Program-made: the position numbers and the translations under genes
Shown: piece after piece, positions 33,498 to 41,741 of the stretch
How positions within the stretch are numbered: the stretch's first letter is position 1
Layout of the letters: each line of letters starts with the position of its first letter
NCBI GenBank assembly: GCA_018267545.1
Contig: JAFDYG010000031.1
Span: 1-64,000 of the forward strand
Direction: 5' to 3'
Source of the DNA: Bacteroidota bacterium
GTDB taxonomy: Bacteria > Bacteroidota > Bacteroidia > Chitinophagales > Chitinophagaceae
Length of the DNA stretch: 64,000 nucleotides
The notes under the pieces: model-generated
The model's database searches: none
What the model was told of the DNA's origin: nothing
Seen by the model: only the letters and a program-made list of their open reading frames with translations

Positions 33498-35300
33498 TTA
33501 TTTGTCGGGCATCGGCGCAGCTACTCTGGCAACGTTACGCACCTTGGTAACCTCCGATGACCCGATTGGATTATGCTGTTTATTGAATGCGCTCTCTACA
33601 TAGGTAAGGATCGACGCAATGGCATGGTCATCCAAAAAACCGCCATGTGCAGGCATCACACCGTTGAAGGTCTTGCCGTTCACCACGATCTGCCCCTGCA
33701 GTCCGTGCAGGATGACTTCGATCAATCTGTCTTTGTCCCCCAGCGTCCAGTCCGAACCCGCCAGCGGAGGATAACGGCTGCCATCCCCCTTGCCATCCCG
33801 CTGATGACAAGTCGCACAGTATACATTATACAGCACATGCCCCTCCATCTCACCCCCCAACCCCATATTGTCTTTTGTCTCATCCGGCGTCTTGATATAG
33901 GAACGCGACTTGCGAGCTTCCATCGACGCAAGCTGCGCCTCACCAAACCCCGCCCGATCACCCTTATACATCACTCTCCATATTTTCCCCTTATTCGACT
34001 CGGAGATATACAATGAACCATCCGGTCCTTCCGCAAGCCCCATCGGCCGGTAGACCGCATCCCGTGTATTGACTACCGTATCCACGCCGGTAAATCCATC
34101 CGCGAACACCTCCCATCGATCCGTCGGCGTCCCATTCACAAACGGAACAAAACAAACGATATAACCCGCCTGCGGATAAGGCGACCGATCCGTCGACCCG
34201 TGAAAGGCCACAAACACGCCATTCTTATACCGCTCCGGAAACTGATTTCCACGATAAAACAGTAAATCCATCGGCGCCCAGTGCCCCGGGAATCCAAAAA
34301 TAGGTTTGTCGAATTTGCCCGCCCTTCCCACCGACTTCCCATCCCCGCCATACGCCGGCTGCATCACGTTCTTCCCCTGCAGCTGATCGTAGTACGCATA
34401 CGGCCAACCGTAATCCGCCCCATCCCGGACCTTCAGCAGCGGCTCCGACGGCAGCATCGCCGCCTGCCATCCCGAAAAGATGTTAGGATAGCGCGTATGA
34501 AAATTGTCGATGCCATTCATCGCCACATACAGACTGTTATCCGTTTGATTCCACGTAATACCCAGCGCGCTACGAATCCCGGTGGCGTATTTATAGCCGT
34601 CTTTTTGCGTTTGTCCGGTTTTATTCGCATCGAACCGCCAAATCCCCGCATATCGCTCCAGGTCGGGCGAAGGATCAAGACCCTTACCCCCCGGGATACC
34701 CGCCGGTCCAACGGTATTGATATCCTGCCCCCCATCGTCCGGCGCACCAAACGGAACATATAGATGACCGTCATTGTCAAACGCAAGCGGTTTGGCCGTA
34801 TGCCAGTGCCGCATCAGGTTCGAATCTTCATCCGACACAATGATCTCTATCTTTCCCGTCGGAACCAATTCCCCCGGCGTCAGCTTATTCCGCAATACAT
34901 ATTTAACCGTAGAAGTATAAAGGTAGCCATCATGGATCACCATCCCGGCCGGGAGTCCACCCTCGTCTTTGTAATCGCCAAAATACGTGAGCACGTCGGC
35001 CTTGCCGTCATTATTTATATCCCTTATGCCGACCGTTCCCCCATAACCATGCAAAATATTGTTGTAGGTCAGCTTCACATAAATATCTCCATTGTCATTG
35101 ACCGCCAGATGCCGCGCATTGCCGATACTATCGACCACAACTACTGCCCCAAAACCATCCGGCAGAAACAACCCGCCATTATTCTTATCGGCCGGCGGAA
35201 GAACCTGCTCAGCGTTTGAATTCGATTTACATTGAATAAGAAAAGTCATCGCAGCGACGAGGATAAAGGCTGATACTAGAAGCGTGGATTTGTGCGGCAT
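33498..35300 (-). CDS. Sorbosone-dehydrogenase-like propeller fused to cytochrome c, lipoprotein
   Basis: A 600-residue lipoprotein (MPHKSTLLVSAFILVAAMTF then LIQC, Cys24). Residues about 45-450 form a PQQ-dependent sugar/sorbosone dehydrogenase-type propeller: ARHLAVNDNGDIYVKL, HWHTAKPLAFDNDGHLYV, GIRSALGITWNQTDNSLYVA and MGLAEGPDGSLYISES. A class-I cytochrome c domain follows, with the haem site YCATCHQRDGKG near residue 493 and the axial Met in NGVMPAHGG. Electrons from sugar oxidation would go to the attached haem and on to the respiratory chain. It is anchored in the periplasm or outer membrane. The permease at 33490 is seven bases downstream. Confidence 0.88.
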   Translation of the reverse strand: MPHKSTLLVSAFILVAAMTFLIQCKSNSNAEQVLPPADKNNGGLFLPDGFGAVVVVDSIGNARHLAVNDNGDIYVKLTYNNILHGYGGTVGIRDINNDGKADVLTYFGDYKDEGGLPAGMVIHDGYLYTSTVKYVLRNKLTPGELVPTGKIEIIVSDEDSNLMRHWHTAKPLAFDNDGHLYVPFGAPDDGGQDINTVGPAGIPGGKGLDPSPDLERYAGIWRFDANKTGQTQKDGYKYATGIRSALGITWNQTDNSLYVAMNGIDNFHTRYPNIFSGWQAAMLPSEPLLKVRDGADYGWPYAYYDQLQGKNVMQPAYGGDGKSVGRAGKFDKPIFGFPGHWAPMDLLFYRGNQFPERYKNGVFVAFHGSTDRSPYPQAGYIVCFVPFVNGTPTDRWEVFADGFTGVDTVVNTRDAVYRPMGLAEGPDGSLYISESNKGKIWRVMYKGDRAGFGEAQLASMEARKSRSYIKTPDETKDNMGLGGEMEGHVLYNVYCATCHQRDGKGDGSRYPPLAGSDWTLGDKDRLIEVILHGLQGQIVVNGKTFNGVMPAHGGFLDDHAIASILTYVESAFNKQHNPIGSSEVTKVRNVARVAAPMPDK

Positions 35301-35358
35301 GGCTGGTTTTGGTTCGATTCTTAAACTTACGATTTGCCCAAGACCTTGCCAAATCTAT

Positions 35359-35919
35359 CTACCCCTCCGGATACCCCAATTCTACTGACGTTAACACAAA
35401 TTCCCCCGGATTGATTTCACTATCGAACCCGCCCGGAAACTGTATCTCCAATCTCACCACCGACTGCGGATACACCCGGAACGGAATCTTCCAAGCCCAC
35501 GCATTCGCCACCGAAGCCGGCGCTACTCTCTCCACCGTCGTAAAATCACCCCGCAGATTCGTAGTGATACGGAAATTTACACTCAACCCAGACCGCAGCT
35601 CCACCGCCCTCAGCGAAGGCCCATCCTTACTGGTACGAAAATGAAGAACGAGACGATACAGCTTCGCCTCCGCAGACGTCGGCGGCGGTATCCGCACCGA
35701 AGCCCGCAGCAAAACTTTAGCAAAAGCCTTGCCCCGAAACCGCCGGCCACCGGCGACATTGTCGAACACGACGTTCTCACCCCGTCCTTCTGGAATAAAA
35801 GCAGTACCCGGGATTCTTTCTTTAATTAGATTTTGAGCAAACAATGACTGACGGCCAGGCAGAACGGCCAATAGTAGGAAAAGCATTGTCAAAATGGGCC
35901 GGGAAGGAGTAATAAGCAT
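35359..35919 (-). CDS. Secreted hypothetical protein
   Basis: A 186-residue protein with a signal peptide (ILTMLFLLLAVLPGRQSLFAQ). The mature domain is beta-rich and basic (FRGKAFAKVLLRASVRIPPP, AKLYRLVLHFRTSKDGPSL), with Val/Arg-alternating strands typical of a compact jelly-roll or Ig-like domain. No motif identifies a family. It is upstream of, and read in the same direction as, the dehydrogenase gene but 58 bases away. It is likely periplasmic. Confidence 0.62.
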   Translation of the reverse strand: MLITPSRPILTMLFLLLAVLPGRQSLFAQNLIKERIPGTAFIPEGRGENVVFDNVAGGRRFRGKAFAKVLLRASVRIPPPTSAEAKLYRLVLHFRTSKDGPSLRAVELRSGLSVNFRITTNLRGDFTTVERVAPASVANAWAWKIPFRVYPQSVVRLEIQFPGGFDSEINPGEFVLTSVELGYPEG

Positions 35920-35972
35920 AACATGGGTTTATGCCTATTTAGACGTAGGAATCACCGATAGGCGAACACGAC

Positions 35973-36833
35973 TTATGCGGTCACGGCTTCACGTTTCTTC
36001 TGCGGCTCTCCCTTCCCCTTCGTCAGTAAGTCATAGATGCTCGTCTTTACATAAAAAGTCCACCCCTGTACACAGTTATCATAACATTCTACCTGCGGCA
36101 CCAGTCCCTGATGCGTCAATCGTACCTGCGTCATTCCGCCTTCCGGGAGTATCTCCCAAACCAGGTGCGTTCCCTGCCACTCCTTGTTGTCGTTCACAAA
36201 ATGAATAAAACAATCCACCACTTCCCACACTACTCTTTGACCGGGTACCGATTCGACAATCTTCATCGTCAGAAACGTCTTCCCAAAATCTACCGTAAAC
36301 ACATCCCCCAGGTTCTTCGTGCTTCCGTCGATATTCTCCGTCCACCACTCCGTTACCCGGTTGACTACATCGAAAGCCGCTGCCGGCGTCGCTTCTGCAG
36401 TAAAGCTGCAGGAAAAATCCAGACGATTCATTAAAGACTCTCCCAGCAACCATTCCCAACTGCCCGCAAAATTCTTCTTCTGACGCAGCTCATCTGCAAA
36501 AGTATCCAACCCCGAATGCGTCAGCTTCAGCCTCGTCTGATCCCCCTCCCCAAACAGCTCGAACGTCACCAACGAATCCCCCGGATGCCCCTCATACCGC
36601 CAGGTGTAGACGAGCCGCTTATTTTTCACCACTTCCATCACCTTACAAAGATGGACGTTAGGCTTTTCACAAGCCCCATTCGCCTCGAAGCTAAACTCAC
36701 ACCCTACCTCCGGCTTGAAGCCCGGCATATCGAAATACCACAGCTTCAGCAGCTCCCGCTGCGTAATCGCCTTCCACACATTGACGACCGGCGCGTCATA
36801 CGTTTTCTCGATGACAAATGTTTTTGCTTCCAT
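35973..36833 (-). CDS. Tandem SRPBCC (AHSA1-like) protein
   Basis: A 286-residue protein with two START-like AHSA1/SRPBCC domains. The first (about 1-140) opens FVIEKTYDAPVVNVWKAITQ and includes TRLKLTHSGLDTF. The second (about 155-275) opens FSCSFTAEATPAAAFDVVNR and includes TQVRLTHQGLVPQ. Such domains bind hydrophobic ligands. The gene starts in the base right after the ArsR stop (TAAATG), so its translation is coupled. ArsR-SRPBCC pairs are common, and the ArsR protein probably represses both genes until an unknown ligand is present. Confidence 0.88.
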   Translation of the reverse strand: MEAKTFVIEKTYDAPVVNVWKAITQRELLKLWYFDMPGFKPEVGCEFSFEANGACEKPNVHLCKVMEVVKNKRLVYTWRYEGHPGDSLVTFELFGEGDQTRLKLTHSGLDTFADELRQKKNFAGSWEWLLGESLMNRLDFSCSFTAEATPAAAFDVVNRVTEWWTENIDGSTKNLGDVFTVDFGKTFLTMKIVESVPGQRVVWEVVDCFIHFVNDNKEWQGTHLVWEILPEGGMTQVRLTHQGLVPQVECYDNCVQGWTFYVKTSIYDLLTKGKGEPQKKREAVTA

Positions 36834-37220
36834 TTATTTACTTTTTTTAGTTGTCTTCCCCCCACCCGCAGCCCTCGCGCCGCCGCTTCCCACCGCCCCG
36901 CGGCCTCCACTCATCTGTTTCAACACATCCCCCAATGCCCCCAGCTTCTCCTCCCACATCTTCCGAAAAGGCTCGATAAAATCCGCCACCTCCGCCAATT
37001 TCTGCGGCTGCATCTCACAATACCTTTCCCTCCCTTCCTGCCGGATAACAATCAACCCACACTCCGTCAAAATCTTGATATGCAGCGATATGGCCTGCCT
37101 GCTCACGTCGAAATTCTCCGATATCGCATTCAAATTCTGCGGATTCCCCGCAATCATGCCGATAATCTTCCTCCGCGTAGGATCCGCTATAGCCTGAAAG
37201 ACATCTCTCCTTGTTTCCAT
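36834..37220 (-). CDS. ArsR-family transcriptional repressor
   Basis: The ATG at 37220 gives 128 residues. The winged helix is clear: METRRDVFQAIADPTRRKII, then NLNAISENFDVSRQAISLHI as the recognition region and LIVIRQEGRERYCEMQ as the wing. The last 30 residues are Gly/Ala/Lys-rich and disordered, which is unusual. It lacks the CxC metal site of arsenic sensors, so it is of the non-metal type found with SRPBCC proteins. Two palindromic boxes at 37230-37271 lie just upstream and are the probable operator for autoregulation. Confidence 0.9.
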   Translation of the reverse strand: METRRDVFQAIADPTRRKIIGMIAGNPQNLNAISENFDVSRQAISLHIKILTECGLIVIRQEGRERYCEMQPQKLAEVADFIEPFRKMWEEKLGALGDVLKQMSGGRGAVGSGGARAAGGGKTTKKSK

Positions 37221-37229
37221 GATAAATAT

Positions 37230-37276
37230 GCAAGTATTTCCTTGCAAATTTATGTGCAAGTATTCACTTGCGCAAG
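37230..37276. promoter_or_regulatory. Tandem palindromic operator upstream of ArsR gene
   Basis: GCAAGTATTTCCTTGC (37230-37245) and GCAAGTATTCACTTGC (37256-37271) are two near-identical palindromes 26 bases apart, centre to centre; the second has perfect GCAAGT/ACTTGC arms. A further CTTGCGCAAG palindrome (37267-37276) overlaps the second. They start ten bases before the ArsR ATG, where an ArsR dimer would block transcription. Binding is inferred from position and symmetry. Confidence 0.72.
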
Positions 37277-37353
37277 TTTTCCCAAAATTTTTTTGAAACG
37301 CGGCCTCACCCCGCAGAACCATCCCCGCAACCCAGCCCGAGGCCCCAAGAAAC

Positions 37354-38268
37354 CTATCCCTTGTACAACTCCCCATTTAAATACTTCAACCCCGAATCCA
37401 CAATTATCGTCACAATCTTCTTCCCCGGACCAATCACCCTCGCCCGCTGTATCGCCGCCCACACATTCGCCCCCGACGTCGTCCCCCCAAAAATCCCCTC
37501 CATCCTCGCCAGCTTCCTCGCCATATCGATCGCATCCTCATCCGCCACCGCCATAATCTCATCGGCCAAATCCATCCGGCAGATCGCCGGTATAAACCCC
37601 GACCCGATCCCCTCTAATTTATGCTTCCCCGACACGTCCCCTCCCGACAACGCCCGCACATGCAGCGGCTCGATCGGAATACACCGTATCCCGGGAACCT
37701 TTTCTTTAAAGACTTCCGCATTCCCCGAAAAGCTTCCCCCCGTTCCCACACCCATGATAAACTCGGCAATATCCGTCCCCAACACATCGATGACCTCCTG
37801 CGCCATCGCATGATACGCGTTCCGGTTATCTACATTGACGAATTGATTCGGCCAAAATGTATTCGGTTCCCCACTCAGTTCCCTCGCCCGCTCGATCATC
37901 GAATCGATCAGCTTCGCCGTAATCTTCCCATCCCCACTCGGAAACACTTCCAGCTCCGCACCAAACGCCCGCATCGTCGCCAGTTTCTCCTGCGAAAACG
38001 CATCCGAAGAAACAAAGCGCGCCTTGTATCCCTTCATCGCACACACCATCGCCAACGAGCTCCCCGTACTTCCCCCCGTATACTCGACCACCTTCCCTCC
38101 CGGCTTCAGCTCACCCCTTCTCTCCGCGCCCTCGATCATCGACAGCGCCATCCGGTCCTTCATACTCCCCGTAGGATTCGCGCCTTCACACTTGACCCAA
38201 ATTTCTGCGCATCCTGGTTCGGACAATCTTTCCAATTTCAGCAACGGTGTTTTTCCAATTACGGGCAT
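37354..38268 (-). CDS. Cysteine-synthase-family PLP enzyme
   Basis: A 304-residue fold-type II PLP enzyme. The PLP lysine is in NPTGSMKDRMALSMIEG near residue 37, the phosphate loop GVGTGGSFSG is near 172, and the last loop has GTTSGANVW. The substrate loop reads VVEYTGGSTGSSLA instead of the TSGNTG of classical O-acetylserine sulfhydrylases, so the substrate may differ; many actinobacterial and proteobacterial relatives share this form and are annotated only as cysteine synthase family. It lies 35 bases after the GlxA-type regulator on the same strand, which may control it. Confidence 0.82.
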   Translation of the reverse strand: MPVIGKTPLLKLERLSEPGCAEIWVKCEGANPTGSMKDRMALSMIEGAERRGELKPGGKVVEYTGGSTGSSLAMVCAMKGYKARFVSSDAFSQEKLATMRAFGAELEVFPSGDGKITAKLIDSMIERARELSGEPNTFWPNQFVNVDNRNAYHAMAQEVIDVLGTDIAEFIMGVGTGGSFSGNAEVFKEKVPGIRCIPIEPLHVRALSGGDVSGKHKLEGIGSGFIPAICRMDLADEIMAVADEDAIDMARKLARMEGIFGGTTSGANVWAAIQRARVIGPGKKIVTIIVDSGLKYLNGELYKG

Positions 38269-38303
38269 AATATCTTTTTTTTCAAATTAAAATAGTCTTC
38301 TTG

Positions 38304-39284
38304 CTACTCCACAAATTCCCGATTATACCGATTCCTATACTGCATCGGCGACAACCCCGTCACCTTCTTAAAAATCACCCGAAACGCCTTCGGATCCGAA
38401 TACCCCACCTTATCCATCGCCTCATTAACCCCCACTCTCGAACTCTCCAAACTCTTCTTCACCGCCTCCATCTTCACCCGCTGCACATATTCCATCACCG
38501 TATTCCCCGTCGCCTTCTTAAACCGCCGCTCCAAATTCCGCCTTCCCAGCGCCAGCATCGAAGCCAGCTCATCCACATTGATCTTCGAATGAATATTCTT
38601 TTCTATAAACTCCTGCGCAGCCTTGATCGGTGCATCCTCATGCTCCTTCTGCCCGCTGAAGATGATAAACGGCGACTGACTATCCCGCTGAAAGTCGATC
38701 TGGAACCCCTTGGAACAAGCCACCGCCATATCCCGACCCGCATATTTCTCCACCAGGTATAAAATCAAATTTAACCAGGAATACGCCCCGCCGCTCGTAT
38801 AAATGTTATGCTCATCCGTAATGATCTTGTCCTCGACCAATCGTACCTCCGGAAACATCCGCTGAAACTCACCGGAAAACTCCCAGTGCGTAGTACAGCT
38901 CTTCCCATTCAGCAGCCCCGTCCCCGCCAGCAAAAAAGCGCCGATACAAAGAGAAGCCACCGCCGCCCCCTCCCGATACCGCTCTACCACCCAATCAAGC
39001 ATTGGCTTATTCGACACTAAGATTTCGTCCTTATTCCCATGCACCGATGGAATCAAAATCAAATCGGTCCGCCCCACCTCCTGTATCATCACATCCGGCG
39101 AAATACAAAACAACCCATTCTTCATCCGTACATCCCGCTGCAGCCCCACCAGCTGAACATTGAACAGGGGAGGCTCCCCCGCCTCTTCCAGCCAGGCATT
39201 GACCCTCAGCAAAATCTGATAGGTCCCCTCGATATTGGTTAGGCTGCATTCGCCATTCGGCACAAGAATCGATACGTGCTTCAT
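38304..39284 (-). CDS. GlxA-type transcriptional regulator (DJ-1/PfpI + AraC)
   Basis: A 326-residue regulator. The N-terminal class I amidotransferase-like domain (1-190) shows VSILVPNGECSLTNIEGTYQ, DLILIPSVHGNKDEI and the nucleophile-elbow Cys in VASLCIGAFLLAGTG near residue 117. The C-terminal AraC domain (about 210-320) has LASMLALGRRNLERRFKKAT as first helix-turn-helix and VGYSDPKAFRVIFKKVTGLS as second. It lies upstream of the cysteine-synthase-like gene by 35 bases and could sense a metabolite of that enzyme. Confidence 0.9.
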   Translation of the reverse strand: MKHVSILVPNGECSLTNIEGTYQILLRVNAWLEEAGEPPLFNVQLVGLQRDVRMKNGLFCISPDVMIQEVGRTDLILIPSVHGNKDEILVSNKPMLDWVVERYREGAAVASLCIGAFLLAGTGLLNGKSCTTHWEFSGEFQRMFPEVRLVEDKIITDEHNIYTSGGAYSWLNLILYLVEKYAGRDMAVACSKGFQIDFQRDSQSPFIIFSGQKEHEDAPIKAAQEFIEKNIHSKINVDELASMLALGRRNLERRFKKATGNTVMEYVQRVKMEAVKKSLESSRVGVNEAMDKVGYSDPKAFRVIFKKVTGLSPMQYRNRYNREFVE

Positions 39285-39326
39285 GTATTAAAAATTTATT
39301 GCCGCCGCCCGTGCCGGCGTACACTA

Positions 39327-40862
39327 TTATTCTACCAATTTCGCCTTCAAATCCGGCTCCGCCATCTTCTTATCGAACGGAAACATCGGCCGCTCTATCC
39401 GCTTATACGTCAACCCCTCCAGGTTCTGATCCACCCCTCCCGGCGTCAACGCCATCGTCCAGTCCGCCTGCATCGCATACAAATCCGGCTCCAAATACCC
39501 CATCTTCACCATCACGATATCCGCCTTCAACGGCTCCAGCCCCAGCCGGGAATAATCTTCCTTCGTCCGATACGACTTCCGCTTACGCGGAACGATGATA
39601 TGCAAGCTTCCCACTCTAACCACGACTTCCACCTCCGCCTGCTCATCCCCGGTCTTGATCGCTTCCACAACACCCGACAGCCGCACCGGCCCCGCAAACC
39701 GCGAGTCCACTGCCGCTCCCGCCTCCGCATCGATACGCCCACCCACACCCGCTGCAACCGCCGCCTCGACCACCTTCGGTCCCGGTATCGACGCATAGAT
39801 CAGCGAAGGTCCGCCCTCCGACTGAAACTCCTTACGACCCAACAGCTGCTTCAGCGTCCAGGTAACATCCCCGGCTCCACCCGCCGTGGGATTGTCCCCA
39901 CAGTCGCTGATAAAATAAGGGTGCTTCGTGCTCGCCAGCGCCTTCGCCAAACATTCATCCAGCGTCCCCGTCGGAGCCACAAAGGCAAATCCATTACGCG
40001 CTTCCCAAAAGCTCCGCGCCAGCCGCTCAGCCGTCCCAGTCACAACCTCCTTCTCGTCCCCCGTTACCATCACCACCGCATGATTCCTCGGCTCATCCGC
40101 CCACGCATACCCGATCCAAATCGAAGCATCGATCACCCCCTTCTGCGCCGCAGCCGGCGCCACCGCCTTATAAACACTCTTCGCCGGCTCGATCCGCGTA
40201 CTCGTCTTTTCACCCGGCAACAGTATCGGCACCTTCACATACGCTTTATACGTAGGCTTCCCCTTCCCGCTCTGAATCCGGTCCAGCAGCGTGACAATGG
40301 CCCGCTGCTTCGTCTCCATCGCATCCTCGTGCGGCGCCATTCGGTAACAAGTAATGAAATCGGTATTCTGCGCCAGCCGCCAGGATACATTCCCATGCAG
40401 GTCCATCGACGTCGAAATCAACACACCCTTTCCCACCACCTTCCGGATCCGCACTATATAATCTCCCTCCGGATCATCCAAACCCTCGACACTCATAGCC
40501 CCATGAATATCTAAATAAATGCCGTCAAAAGGCCCATTCTTCCGAAGCGAGTCCAGGGTCTTGCCCACAATCGCCTCATAAGCCTCCCGCGCAACCCTTC
40601 CACCAGGCAATGCCCTTGCCAGCACCGTCGGCACCCACACCGCCCGCCCACGAAGAGGTGAATCCACCGCAAGAAACGGATAAGAGCTAAAAGCGACCGA
40701 ACCATACTTCGCATGAAACGCCTCTTCCAAGGTCACCGCCGGCGAAAAAGTGCTCGACTCTATCGCAATTCCCGCAATAGCAATTCTCGGCAGCCGGCTA
40801 CCGCCCTGCGCACGCAAAACCACTGGCCCAAAAGCCAGAAAAAGGAATAAGAAATATCTCAC
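39327..40862 (-). CDS. M81-family metallopeptidase (MlrC-like), secreted
   Basis: A 511-residue protein with a GTG start at 40862 (VRYFLFLFLAFGPVVLRAQ, a signal peptide). The GTGA overlaps the stop of the upstream membrane-protein gene by four bases; a longer frame from 41006 would lie inside that gene. M81 signatures are clear: AIESSTFSP, GIYLDIHGAMS, STSMDLHGNVSWRL, CYRMAPHEDAMETK and the DNPTAGGAGD segment. The conserved Asp/His residues bind zinc. MlrC degrades linearised microcystin, but most M81 members have other, unknown substrates. The operon order is PadR, membrane protein, M81. Confidence 0.87.
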   Translation of the reverse strand: MRYFLFLFLAFGPVVLRAQGGSRLPRIAIAGIAIESSTFSPAVTLEEAFHAKYGSVAFSSYPFLAVDSPLRGRAVWVPTVLARALPGGRVAREAYEAIVGKTLDSLRKNGPFDGIYLDIHGAMSVEGLDDPEGDYIVRIRKVVGKGVLISTSMDLHGNVSWRLAQNTDFITCYRMAPHEDAMETKQRAIVTLLDRIQSGKGKPTYKAYVKVPILLPGEKTSTRIEPAKSVYKAVAPAAAQKGVIDASIWIGYAWADEPRNHAVVMVTGDEKEVVTGTAERLARSFWEARNGFAFVAPTGTLDECLAKALASTKHPYFISDCGDNPTAGGAGDVTWTLKQLLGRKEFQSEGGPSLIYASIPGPKVVEAAVAAGVGGRIDAEAGAAVDSRFAGPVRLSGVVEAIKTGDEQAEVEVVVRVGSLHIIVPRKRKSYRTKEDYSRLGLEPLKADIVMVKMGYLEPDLYAMQADWTMALTPGGVDQNLEGLTYKRIERPMFPFDKKMAEPDLKAKLVE

Positions 40863-41362
40863 TTGGAAACGATTTTTATAAATGGATGAACACCGAGCAA
40901 AACCTTCGACCTCTGCGGTATCAACGGATCCAACCGGTCCGGTGTCAAATATAAAACGCATAGCACCAACAATGGAAAAGCCGAATACACCACCGCCGCA
41001 GCCCACACCTGGAAAGAAACAATCCCACCTGACCGAAGCATCGAAGCTATGACATACCCCACAAACGGTCCCCCCACCAGCACAAACAACAATAAAAAGA
41101 ACAATCCCCTGCTCAAAACCAGCCGACCCCTCGCCTGCATTAAAAAGGTCGTTTCCCGTTCGATCTCCCGCAGCTCCTCTTTATAAAATGCCCGAAGAGC
41201 ACTATGATAAAACAAAACAAAATCTCCTCCCTCGCAGAGCCCCTCCTCGATCATCACACAGACATGATCGAGCAGCGCATACCGCAAGCTCTCCGTCTCG
41301 ATTCCCCTGGCCAAAAGGTCATCGAGAATATAATCCACCTCCTGATCGCTGATTTGATACAT
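40859..41362 (-). CDS. PadR-linked membrane protein of unknown function
   Basis: A 167-residue protein. The first 90 residues are acidic and helical (DQEVDYILDDLLARGIETES, EELREIERETTFL), then about three hydrophobic helices (GLFFLLLFVLVGGPFVGYVI, VWAAAVVYSAFPLLVLCVLY) and a short basic tail. It resembles the prefix-like membrane proteins that accompany PadR regulators in this phylum, but no family name is certain. Its ATG shares one base with the PadR stop (TAATG) and its stop overlaps the M81 start by four, so all three are translationally coupled. Confidence 0.72.
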   Translation of the reverse strand: MYQISDQEVDYILDDLLARGIETESLRYALLDHVCVMIEEGLCEGGDFVLFYHSALRAFYKEELREIERETTFLMQARGRLVLSRGLFFLLLFVLVGGPFVGYVIASMLRSGGIVSFQVWAAAVVYSAFPLLVLCVLYLTPDRLDPLIPQRSKVLLGVHPFIKIVSK

Positions 41363-41700
41363 TAAGCTACCCTGGGTTTAAGATCTAATAAGGAAACCAT
41401 CGTCTCGATAAAGCTCGCCAGCTCTTTGACCTTTTCCTTCGCCTTGGTCTTCCCCGACGGACTCAGACTGTAATACTTTCGCACCCGCTTGCCGATAAAC
41501 TCCGTTTCCGTCGTCACCAGCCCATCGGCCTCCAGTGCATGCAGGGTAGGGTAGAGTGCCCCCTCGGTGATCTGTATCCGGTCCATCGTCATCTCCTTCA
41601 CTTTCTGCGTAATCTCATACCCGTACATCTTCTTGTTATCCGCTAACAGCTTTAGAATAATTGTCTTTAATGTTCCCTTTAAAAGTTCAGTGGAATACAT
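41362..41700 (-). CDS. PadR-family transcriptional repressor
   Basis: A 112-residue winged-helix repressor. MYSTELLKGTLKTIILKLLA, MYGYEITQKVKEMT, TEGALYPTLHALEADGLVTT and RKYYSLSPSGKTKAK are the standard PadR motifs. The C-terminal helix mediates dimerisation. It heads a coupled three-gene unit with a membrane protein and the M81 peptidase and likely regulates it. Confidence 0.92.
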   Translation of the reverse strand: MYSTELLKGTLKTIILKLLADNKKMYGYEITQKVKEMTMDRIQITEGALYPTLHALEADGLVTTETEFIGKRVRKYYSLSPSGKTKAKEKVKELASFIETMVSLLDLKPRVA

Positions 41701-41741
41701 AAAATAGTTCTCCCGGATAAATTTATGTCTTTTTTTCCTCC

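Noticed and set aside
36516-37556. Plus-strand open frame of 346 residues
   Set aside because: It crosses three real minus-strand genes and the ArsR operator and consists of Pro/Ser/His-rich text.
39276-40514. Long plus-strand open frame of 412 residues
   Set aside because: It is antisense to the M81 gene, Arg/His/Pro-rich and of low complexity, as expected from the complement of a G-rich coding strand.
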